From Anthoceros angustus (taxonomy: Eukaryota; Streptophyta; Anthocerotopsida; Anthocerotales; Anthocerotaceae): a stretch of 64,000 nt of DNA. The stretch is taken from the NCBI GenBank assembly GCA_010909165.1, contig MU008199.1:1-64000 (forward strand). The letters run 5' to 3'. Below, one piece after another: positions 55,230-64,000 of this stretch (position 1 is its first letter; the number at the start of each line of letters is the position of its first letter). A program made the translations under genes and the position numbers. Under the pieces are notes generated by a model, which had not been told where the DNA came from, made no database searches, and saw nothing but the letters and a program-made list of their open reading frames with translations.

Positions 55230-55770
55230 GGTTGAAGCCAGCGCAGGGGGCTTCAAATCAGCCGCTGGGGAGGTACGTTTACACCCCATTCATGAAAGAA
55301 AGGTCATCCGTTGGCTGTTTGCCATCCGGAGTTGTTTCACTTGGTCGTGGATTGTTAGACACCAGAGATGTGAATGAAGGTGACTTGCTAGTAGTTGTTC
55401 CTCGTCTCAAAGTGTTGAACAGTCGCATCACATATGGTTTGCTGTAGGAAGCCCGCAGCCAGTTATAAGTTTCCCAATCTAACTTTAGCTTAGCAGACTG
55501 AACAGGCCGTTCCAGACTCTCACACATCATTGCACTCACTTCAGCTAAACGGACTGCAGGCACACCCCAAACTGATACCTCAGATCATAAGCACTAAGAC
55601 GATTGTGACTCCACGGTCCTCACTAACCTACATCTGGACAAGGGCAGGTGAAACCCCTCGATATACACGTATCTTCCCTCTCGTTGAAACGTGTCCATGT
55701 ACGAAAATGGTGACCTGTTCTCCAGATTTTATATCAGGGCAAGCCTGTATGAACATAGTTATGTTCAACA
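55230..55770. pseudogene. SET gene C pseudogene 1, rearranged with an internal inversion
   Basis: The + strand to about 55,405 encodes PSGVVSLGRGLLDTRDVNEG then DLLVV, matching gene C near its GRGLF motif. From about 55,405 to 55,770 the sequence matches gene C in the opposite orientation. Read on the minus strand it gives MFIQACPDIKSGEQVTI, frame changes, RLAEVSAMMCESLERPVQS and LDWETYNWLRASYSKPYVM. The NHSC segment is absent. The locus therefore joins the 5' piece of gene C to an inverted 3' piece and is non-functional. Confidence 0.85.
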
Positions 55771-56261
55771 ACTTCTTTTTAATAAGCACTTTTTTCCAGG
55801 AAGGAGGTCATTTTTACTGATAGACTGCCGCCATCTGGTGGCTGCTCTTCTGATTGGAGTCTTTGCCAAAGTCTTTTCTGTGGGTGAGGTGGAGTGCTGC
55901 GTTTTAGGATTGGCCAGGATCAGTCCAGGAGGCTGCGGGATAGCTGTATGCTGGATCATGCTACAGGCTTCTATGAGGTCATCAGCGATCACATGGTGGT
56001 ATTCCCTTTCCCTTTTCTAGTTGAACTGTCAGTACAAGTCAGCCCAAGGGCCACACCTCTACAGTTGTGGTGTGCCTTTCTAAACGAAAGCAGGTCTTCC
56101 TCTAAACGAAGAAGCTGCCCACTATCCGTGAGCTGAGACACGCGGATGGCTGTTCCCATTGCAGAAGAGTATACCCTCAAATCAATATCTGCTGCATAAC
56201 CTCCATTGACTGCTACATGCATGTAGCAGAAAGCCACAAAGGTCCAACCTGGCGTTGCTTG

Positions 56262-58784
56262 TCAAAAGGGCGACAGTTCGTCGTAGTAATATTCAAGTAC
56301 ATGCCGGTAGTCCTCAGGCTTGCTGCCTTGCCCGTACCGGCGCTCGCAGACTTTGAGAGCAGTGTCCAGAACATCCTGTAACGGATTAAAAATCCCATTG
56401 CGGTCGCATACCTGGAAGTTGTTCCCGAAGTAGTCTCCCCACAGACAATGAGCAATAACGGAGAGTGCCAGCTCGGAGCCTGGATCAGTCTGGAGCATCG
56501 TTCCCAGCACGGCCCCAATCGGGAAAATGCTATCAGCTTCTCCGCACTCAAACAAACCAGACTCCCAGTGATGGCATGCAGCCAAGTAGGAATACAAGAA
56601 CGATGATCTAAGCCAGGACTTCTGAAGTTCGCCCAGGCGAAGCAGCTCTCCATCCAGCAATTTTTCCAGAGTGTAGGATGCAATTACAAGGTCGTCTGAA
56701 TAGTTTTCCTGAGGCACAAACGTCGCAGGCCCTGTGGACTGCATCCTCTTCATAAGCACGTGAGTGTAAGTCCTGCTCAGATGCCGGAAGGTGGGGTAAT
56801 CCCTAACAATCTCTGCCTCAAACACACAGCGGGCACAAGCACACTCACTACTCCAGGACATCTCATTGCACAATCTCCTGCGCTCTGCCAGGGGCATGAA
56901 TATGTCGCAGCACGGGATTGACAGAACCTCATCAGCTTCGATGTCCTTGGAGGCGCGAACCACCACCACCTTGCTGTTGTTATTCAGTACGTAGCAGCAG
57001 TTTGGAGCGCAAGAGTGCGTCAAGTAAGAAGGGTAACGCCAGCATCCCGCAGCCCAGAATGGTGGAGAGCTGGCATACGGGCTGGGCTCTGGCGCGTCGG
57101 AAACGGCCGTCTGCCATTCTCGTAGCAGCGTCCGCACATACTGCATGCGGAAGTTCCGAATGAAGAGCAATTTCTGCTCCGGATTGGCTCCAAAGTAGGC
57201 GGCACCCACGTTACCGAGCTGATACATTCCAGCGAATCTGTATGCATCCTGGAAGATCGCATGAGGGGACTGCAGATGTGTCTGTAGTTGCTGCTCCAAT
57301 TCTTGACACAAGCTCTTGTGAGCTTCTATGCTGCTGTCGTCTGCCCGCTCTGGATTGAAATTGGAAAGATTGTAGGTGTGTGCTGTCGCAGGGCTGTTCA
57401 CCATACGTGTCCCTTCTTTCACAGGTATTTGCGCCATGTACTTTCTGTACTTCTTGAAGGTGCTGTCAGGGGCGTCCGTTACCTTTAGCCATGGGAACTC
57501 ATAATCCTCCACGCCAGGCACATAGTCCATTGCAGGTTGAGTGAAAATCCGCAACATATCTGAACTGTATGCAGGTGAGGCAAAGAGCTCCTCAACATCC
57601 TCTCGAGTCCCGGCATTAAAATAAATCACTGCCCCCGCCACACCGACCTTGATGGATTCCCTCACGCTTACCAGCGTCTCCAGACTGCGGTCTGTCTGCT
57701 TTATTAACTGCTGGTAATACTTCATCTTGTTTGACGCGCATATGTCCATCTGCTGCGCATGCCTGAAGAGGAAATCTGAAAATCGTTGATGGAAGCTGTG
57801 AATGACTAGAAATGTGCATGGCCAACAGACATCCGTGGAATCGGCAGGAGATTTAAAACTGTCCTCCAGCAAATGCAGGACAAAGTGCATCGCAACATTC
57901 ACGAAGTTTCTTCCATCCCTCATGGCTTCTATAAGGCTTTCATGCGCCACTTCGCGGATCCTAGCCATGCATTGCAGACTGCAAACGTACTCAACCGCAT
58001 CCGAATAGGGGAATTCCCCATAAAGATTGTTGCACACATCACACTTGCGGTCTGTGGATGCCGCCACCCGTTGATTACTCCTCCATGCAAGAATACCAGC
58101 AATATGGAGCTTCTCCTCCACAGGCTCAGGATCTGCACCAGGTTGGTCGTCTGGGTAGGGCGGCTGTACATGCCCAGGATCTGCACTGGGTTGAGGGAGT
58201 GAGAGAGGCAGCGGGAATAATGTATGACGAATTTCCCGTGGGTCGGCAATCCGTAAGCCCACAGTTCCATCCAAGAACCGCACATAGAAGGGGTTCGTGA
58301 TAAACACCTTGCTGCCTTTCTGATAGAGGCTCATGTCATGATTAGGAAATGAAGCTATTCTCAGCTGTAGTAGTATCCCATCAGTATCTTCCAGCAAAGT
58401 AAATATGGATGTCACATAGCAAGGCTCCACAACCAGCGTCCCACGGAAGTATTTCCCGCGGTGAAGAAAAATCGGAAAAACTAGCAAGTCTCTGCAACAC
58501 ACAGCGAACAGTTCAGAGCTTTTCAACAGCACATGCTACAGAAAAACCCAGTCCACCACCAGCCACAGGGGAAGAGCTCACAGGAATTTTAGCTCAGCTG
58601 CGTGAGGGAACAGATCCTGCGGTGTTGCCTGCACAATGGCTTTCCTCTTCAGCAATCCATGATTTGGCACCGACCTAAGCATAAGTTGGCGATGCCGTTC
58701 CAGCATGCTCTCTCTGTAATCCGGATCCAAATACCAGGGAAGTGGTGGAAATGGCCTCCAGGACTGGCTCTCTCCATCCATCAT
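56262..58784 (-). CDS. Divergent SET-family protein E (recent paralog of D)
   Basis: Minus-strand exons 58784-58582 and 58491-56262, with a 90-bp phase-2 intron at the same site as in D, give about 810 residues. Exon 1 has MMDGESQSWRPFPPLPWYLD before a block shared with D (MLERHRQLMLRSVPNHGL). The N-terminal domain (RGKYFRGTLVVEPCYV, then GSKVFITNPFYVRFLDG), the central region with CDVCNNLYGEF and VCSLQCMA, the altered SET half (LTHSCAPNCCYV and ADEVLSIPCCDIF), CACARC and the KSWLRSSF end are all as in D. The reading frame is intact over more than 2.4 kb, which argues for a gene under constraint despite the lost SET residues. Most differences from D lie near both ends, and the centre is nearly identical. 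Function is unknown. Confidence 0.8.
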
Positions 58785-59695
58785 TTCCTCGAGACTTTGT
58801 GGCAAAGATTGCAGATCTATACAAATACGGATCTCAGATTGCACTCACCAGGTGCAGCCCGTAAGGGTGAAGTTAGAGAACCCCCAGGCAGGCTTCTCGA
58901 AGGTCGCAGTCCCGATGATCTCCATACATAAACAGCGACTGGCTGGTGGGCGCAAACACACTGCTCATCAACTCTGACAACCGCAAATCGGGAGCCACCG
59001 TACTGTTCTTGCTGCGGGTGCAAAAAAGCAGTGGGAGATTCAAATCTGAATAAACGGGCATCGGGAGAGGGACATGGATCGGCGGCGACTGTATATGTAT
59101 AAGCGGGCCCACGGAGGGCTCTGTTCCTGCAGCTCAGCTTGGTGAAACAGTCGTTGGACACGGTCCCACGTCTGGCGATGGCGGTTTAACGTTTGAAACC
59201 CTAAATGCTTGGATGAATCATTGGCCATTACCGGCAGAGCGATCTATGTATGGATGTTGTCCGGCCCCACCTTGGTGGCCAGCAGCTGCGCTTTCCGGGA
59301 TGTCCTTTCTCTGCGGTGGTTGGAATTGGGGAGGATCATGGCGTTTGTTGAGGCTGGGAGTTTATCGGATGGTTGTGGGTAAATTTTAGAGGGGATGTAC
59401 GCTTCGACAGGCAGATATATCGGGAGATGGAGCAAGTTGGCATAGTTCTGTGAATGACAGCAGGAGTGTAGGCCTTGCTTGCTGGTGATCTTAGTTTCAC
59501 GTTGAAGATGCATTCTCCGGCCTTTGTCTGTTACCTTTATCTGTAATAAGGCAAGTGCTCTGATGATGGAGGTGAGTTTGAGCAGGGTGGGATGGTCGTT
59601 TCGGTTCAATGTTGTCAACAACTCACGGTTTGCATGTCTGTGAATACATTTTAGGATTGGATTCTGGTAGTTTTCGAAGAACATTTGCTATGCAG

Positions 59696-60500
59696 GACCT
59701 TGAAAATGAAGGGCCACTCTTGCCACTGGAAGGTGGTCTTTTTGAGCTAGCAGACAGGTCAGTGTTTTTTGACCTTGAAGGATGGAGAACAGCTCTGCTC
59801 TTCTCTGGTGAGAGACCTGTCCAGTCTGAAGGATTTACTGGAATCTCCAGGTTGCAGACGTGAAGTATTATAACACAGATCTTCTGTTTGCATTCTGTGT
59901 CACAAGTTTGTTTGAGATAGTTGGGCAGTATGTATACTGAAGGGGAATATTTGGTTTCTGTTCAGGGTCTTCTAAACCTGGACCAGGCTCTTGCCACTGG
60001 AAGGTGGTCTTTTTGAGCTAGCAGACAGGTCAGTTTTTTTTTACCTTGAAGGATGGAGAACAGCTCTTCTCTTCTCTCTGAAGGATTTACTGGAATCTCC
60101 GGGTTGCAGACGTGAAGTATTATAACACAGGTCTTCTGTTTGCATTCTGTGTCACAAGTGTGTGTGAGATAGTTTGGTAGTATATATATCGAAGGGGTGT
60201 TTTTGGTTTCTGTTCAGGGTCTTCTAAACCTGGACCAGGCTCTTGCCACTGGAAGGTGGTCTTTTTGAGCCACCAGACAGGTCAGCTTTTTTTGACCTTG
60301 AAGGATGGAGAACAGCTCTGCTCTTCTCTGGTGAGTGACCTGTCCAGTCTGAAGGATTTACTGGAATCTCCGGGTTGCAGACGTGAAGTATTATAACACA
60401 GGTCTTCTGTTTGCATTCTGTGTCACAAGTGTGTTTGAGATAGTTGGGTAGTATGTATATCGAAGGGGAGTTTTTGGTTTCTGTTCAGGGTCTTCTAAAC
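59696..60500. repeat. Three tandem copies of a unit of about 250-280 bp
   Basis: Units start near 59,696, 59,977 and 60,231. Each contains ctcttgccactggaaggtgg, gaaggatttactggaatctc, gttgcagacgtgaagtatta and gtttgcattctgtgtcacaa. A single copy is at 54,841-55,110 in the other duplication block. Confidence 0.9.
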
Positions 60501-60619
60501 CTTGTGATGTCTTCTACCATTTCATCCCCCAATGCGTTTTGCCAGCCATGGAATATACCACCCGGCGTTCTATTGGGGTTGTGTAAACAAACTCGTTTAG
60601 TGTTCTGCACATGTGATGT

Positions 60620-61800
60620 GCATGGTTGAAGCCAGCGCAGGGGGCTTCAAATCAGCCGCTGGGGAGGTACGCTTACACCCCATTCATGAAAGAAAGGTCA
60701 TCCGTTGGCTGTTTGCCATCTAGAGTTGTTTCAGTTGGTCTTGGATTGTTCGTCACCAGAGATGTGAATGAAGGTGACTTGCTAGTAGTTCTCCAAGCTC
60801 TGACTATGGCTCACCCCGGGGATTCCGAGGAACAGCAGATAGCCAGGAAACAGGAAATAGCACGCCAGCTTATGGAGATGGCCGTCCGTAGCCCCTGTTA
60901 ATTGAGACAGGTTTGTTCTTTTCTTATGGTCATGGTGATCAGGAACGTGAGGTCCCCTCGCTGGACTTGGTCGCACCTGCTCCTCCGCAAGGCTAGTCTC
61001 TCAGAGCACAACCCGTGGATTTTGTTCGCGTTTGTCTTATCGTACAAGCTAATGTGTTTCATGAGCTGAAGTTCTCCCTCCAAAGTTTCAAAAACCAAGC
61101 ATAAGTGACAAACCGCTGACTGAAACCCTCGCATTGCCACTTATATTTTGCCCATATTTCGAACTTTGTAAATGTGTCTGGAAGGTTAAACACATCCACA
61201 TTCGGAAGCCTCTCCGCCATGAACACGAATGTGTTGTCCATCCACGCGATGGCACCCTGTGCATATGTAGACAGAAGGACACAAAATGTAACGACTGAAA
61301 GGATTAAGGACAATACCTTGGTCGACTTTAGCCGTCGTGTTTCTAATTGTCGTTTTCAATCCTACGCAAAGCGAGCACGTGGAGAACCTATTGGACTTTG
61401 GAATCTTCACCCTTGTACTTTGTTCTGGCTGCACATTCCCCATGTTTGAGGTCGTCAGTACCTCGTATTGTCGGGAGTTTGAATGTCGCAAGTGTTGTGC
61501 TTTATTCATCCTGTATGTGTGTCAATTTTTCTTGCCTCCCTCTTGCATTAACTATTCTGGCACACCTGATGCTTCGTGGAAGGTTTTGGGTTTTGGGTTT
61601 TGTCTGAAATAAGATCTGGAGAACAGGTCACCATTTTCATACATGGACACGTTTCAACGAGAGCAACAGCGGGGAGATATGTATGTATCGAGGGTTTCAA
61701 TTGCCCTTGTCCAGATGTAGATTTAGAGAGGACTGTGGCGTCTTAGTGCTTATGTTTGAAATATCAGTTTGGTGTGTACCTGCAATCCGCTTAGCTGAAG
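60620..61800 (+). pseudogene. SET gene C pseudogene 2 with an internal insertion
   Basis: From 60,720 the + strand matches gene C: VVSVGLGLFVTRDVNEGDLL (Arg of GRGLF lost), then GDSEEQQIARKQEIARQLME, a TAA stop at 60,899, and frame-changed SPRWTWSHLLL and CFM at about 60,940-61,065. About 450 bp of unrelated DNA interrupts the gene (61,066 to about 61,530). The match then resumes with FFLPPSCINYSGTPDASWKV, where NHSC has become NYSG, and continues with further frame changes to about 61,800. It is clearly non-functional. Confidence 0.85.
61059..61313 (-). other. Unrecognised open stretch inside the insertion in pseudogene 2
   Basis: The minus strand is open for 84 residues and begins with a hydrophobic stretch (LILSVVTFCVLLSTYAQG) followed by AIAWMDNTFVFMAERLPNVD, resembling a secreted protein N-terminus. 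It has no ATG at the start. I recognise no family. It may be a captured exon or retro-copied fragment. Confidence 0.3.
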
Positions 61801-61884
61801 TGGCTAAAACAAATGGTGTTCTCCGCATTTGGTCTTTTTGAGGATATGCTAAGCCCACAGGGGCATGAGTGTGAGGAAAATACT

Positions 61885-62290
61885 ATCCCAGTGTGAGTGT
61901 TAGGAGCCCGTTTGAGCATGAATGTTGGAAGCTTATTTGGGATGTAGTATTAGGAGTTCATCTCGCTTGGAACCCTAGTTGGGATACAATATTAGAAGTT
62001 CACCCCTTGGAAGCCTATTTGGGATACAATATTAGAAGTTCATCTCACTTGGAAGCCTATTTGGGATACAGTATTAGAAGTTCATCTCGCTTAGAAGCCC
62101 ACTTGGGGCATGAATGTTAGAAGACCCATCCCAGCATGAGCTTAGAAGACCAATTGGGGCATGAATGTTAGAAGCCCCATCCCAGCATGAGCGATAGAAG
62201 CCCATCTGAGCAGGGAGACAAGCCTACCTGGGATTGAGTACTAAAAGTCTATTCGAGCTTGAATGTTCTATAAAAGCCTGATTGGTCAAG
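61885..62290. repeat. Degenerate tandem repeat, 30-40-bp units
   Basis: Words gaagcccatttggg, atacaatattagaagttca and gcatgaatgttagaag recur about ten times with substitutions, in at least two interleaved subtypes. Confidence 0.85.
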
Positions 62291-62539
62291 ACTAAATTGT
62301 CAGAAGTTCTTCAACCTTTCAAAATCCCTTAACCCCAAAGTGACCATAGGACTCAAATCGAGTCTTTCCGCAATGTTAGGCCACCAATGAAAATGAAAAC
62401 AATTGCGTCAATTCACGCGGCGGCTTGTTTTATGCTTGTTTTGTTTTGTTTGGGTTGTTACTTTTTAATACGGATAGGGAGGAGTTAGCCAATAAGGCCG
62501 TTTTGGCCAGATTGCACTTAGAGTGCAATCCCTAGACCC

Positions 62540-63130
62540 TCAGTCAGTTGGGGGCCGAATACGTCCGGCGAGTGCTGGGCTGGTACGCCGAGATGGGGTG
62601 ATTCGGCGAGGGGGAGATATGGTCTACTAAAGGGAGGCTTGCCGAAGTAAGTCCATTGAAGTATGCCTCGACGGAGTTGGTCCGGCCAGGCGGCGTAGTC
62701 CGATAACGGATCTGCTACTTGACGGGATGGTCCGGTCGGGCGGCGCAGTCTGGTAACAGATCCGCTGCTTGGCGGATGGTCTGGCCGGGCGGCGTAGTCC
62801 GGTAACGGATCCGCTACTTGACGGATGGTCCGGCCGGGCGCGAGTCCGATAACGGATCCGCTACTTGACGGATGGTCCGCCGGGCGCGAGTCCGAACGGA
62901 TCAACCGCATGGCGGCGCGCTGGAAGAAGTCCGTGAAAATGATTCTGACTGGCGGATGCAACGACCTAGGGTTAGGGTACATATATAGGCGGGTTAGATT
63001 ATAAGGTGTGGGGGGTATATAAGGAGGCCTATGCGCCAAAGATCGGAGACTATCCCTTGTGCCAACTTCACGCTCTGTGTGCTCTTGCCCTCCGATGCTC
63101 AAGGAGCGGAGTGTGTTCCTACGTCACCTT
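62540..63130 (+). mobile_element. LTR-like region with internal 48-bp tandem repeats and TATA boxes
   Basis: Units containing gtccggccgggcg, gtccggtaacggatccgcta and cttgacggatg recur about five times from 62,680 to 62,900. They are followed by TATA-like acatatatagg (62,980-62,990) and gtatataagga (63,015-63,025). A repeat-rich U3 followed by a TATA box is common in plant LTRs. No second LTR is in the window, so this is a tentative call; the element may run off the right edge. Confidence 0.4.
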
Positions 63131-63654
63131 GGAGGATTAATTGGTGGTAGGGGATTGTGTAGCTTTGTCTGTGTGGTATGAAGTGTCTTGATCTGTGTGG
63201 TGCATGTTGTGTTTTCTGTGGGTTATTGTTCATGTTTTGAAGACGGTCTGCGGAAGTACATCCACGACGAAGGGACACGGGCTTTGTGAGGAGACTATTA
63301 AGCAGGGGTCAAAGCTTTGTCAAGGGTTCACAAGCAACTTGTTGAGCTTGCTTTCTGGCTAAGTGAGCTTCTAACTAACTGCATGCTCTGAGGCTGTGTC
63401 CCAGGGGGTAGAAAGAAGCCTCCTCAGTCCACGAATCTAAGGCTGAGGAACCTGGGGAGAGTGCTACTAGAAGCGATATATAGGAGCAGCACCTCGGCCA
63501 CACACAGAGGGGGAGATCAATGACTACAGCAAAGCAACGAAGCAAGCAAGGGTTGAAACGGCGAGCTGCTAAGCAAGATAGCAAGATTGATGCCATCTAG
63601 GGATCATCCGAACAAGTTCTCACAACCTGGACATGGAAGGATGAAGAGGGGAAC

Positions 63655-63933
63655 ATGCAGCAAGATGGGTGCAATATCAAGGACAAGACAGTCACAGGAG
63701 CCCTACGTGAAAAGATTGGAGGGAAAGAGGCGATTGAATCGTGGTTTGGACCCCCATCTAACAACGATGGTTACGTTTGGAAGCAGACTGATAAACTGAG
63801 TGATGAGGAATGGAGGAGGGTGGACGACCTTGTCTACCATATTTACAGCCAGAGGCCCTCCTTAGATGAGAAGAAGGTTCAGCGGTTGATGTGCCTTGGG
63901 ATCCTAATGGAGAAGCTCGAGGGAGTTGTGTGA
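63655..63933 (+). CDS. Short ORF, possibly retroelement gag N-terminus
   Basis: A 92-residue ORF from ATG 63655; the frame is open from 63,603 upstream. It contains IGGKEAIESWFGPPSNNDGY and DKLSDEEWRRVDDLVYHIYS, an acidic, helical text. It lies about 500-600 bp after an LTR-like promoter, the expected place for gag. It ends in TGA well before the window edge, so if it is gag it is short or truncated. No family is recognised. Confidence 0.35.
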   Translation: MQQDGCNIKDKTVTGALREKIGGKEAIESWFGPPSNNDGYVWKQTDKLSDEEWRRVDDLVYHIYSQRPSLDEKKVQRLMCLGILMEKLEGVV

Positions 63934-64000
63934 ACTAGAGCCAGTACAAAATAACAGCCCTGGAGGGCATTGAGGCTCATGCAAAAAAACGGGTGCAAAA

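Larger units (their letters stand above)
50930..55440. repeat. Segmental duplication, copy 1
   Basis: A block of about 4.5 kb containing SET-like gene D, its upstream region and the start of a gene C pseudogene. It is repeated in direct orientation at 55,770-60,900. Junction and interior words match in order over the whole length. Confidence 0.85.
55770..60900. repeat. Segmental duplication, copy 2
   Basis: The direct repeat of 50,930-55,440. It is longer because a 250-bp unit is present in three tandem copies and because of indels. It contains gene E and the first part of gene C pseudogene 2. Confidence 0.85.

Noticed and set aside
1-64000. CRISPR array or bacterial operon structure
   Set aside because: The tandem repeats lack unique spacers of constant length, and the genes have spliceosomal introns; the window is eukaryotic.

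Overview
This is nuclear DNA of a land plant. It carries a pentatricopeptide-repeat (PPR) remnant, a GRAS regulator with an intact C-terminal SAW region, a germin-like fragment, a plant-restricted membrane protein of the DUF7780 type, and six-exon RPL7 with GT-AG introns of 73-197 bp. Compact introns, the wording of the PPR remnant (VTFACLLKACASIGA) and two diverged LINE lineages suggest a seed-free plant (lycophyte, fern or bryophyte). That placement is an inference from style, and I cannot name the species.

Layout. 0-10 kb is mobile-element graveyard: a broken PPR, an AT-rich tandem repeat, a frameshifted Ty3/gypsy pol (RT, RNase H, integrase), a purine-rich gag-like stretch with an LTR-like end, and the 3' half of a LINE ending just before an intact tRNA-Leu(AAG). 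10.6-14.2 kb holds unrecognised remnants and short tandem repeats. 14.3-17.4 kb is a three-exon GRAS gene with a 2-nt frame break. 17.9-19.8 kb is a secreted right-handed beta-helix protein. 20.1-27 kb contains tandem copies of a LINE whose C-terminus looks like a restriction-endonuclease-like (RLE) domain; part of this stretch looks like unpolished assembly. 29.4-39.3 kb is gene-rich: a tRNA-Gln pseudogene, SET gene A, a truncated germin-like gene, RPL7, a cytosine-5 DNA methyltransferase with a non-canonical active-site motif, and the DUF7780-type protein. 39.3-45.5 kb is a Ty3/gypsy remnant plus exon-like repeats. 45.6-61.8 kb is SET genes B and C (+), SET-like genes D and E (-), and two gene C pseudogenes. 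61.9-64 kb is tandem repeats and an LTR-like region with a short gag-like ORF.

The most interesting content is the SET family. Five genes and two pseudogenes lie within 32 kb. A, B, D and E share an N-terminal domain of about 90 residues and a phase-2 intron at the same place; A-E share a C-terminal signature (N/S-W-L/I-R-A/S-S, then a P-G-S/V-E box). Only B keeps TPR repeats. A, B and C keep the SET NHSC motif. D and E have THSC, lack a recognisable GRGLF strand and final tyrosine motif, and carry a central region of about 400 residues that I do not recognise. D and E lie in a direct duplication of about 4.5-5 kb. This reads as a lineage-specific SET expansion with a divergent, probably non-catalytic branch.
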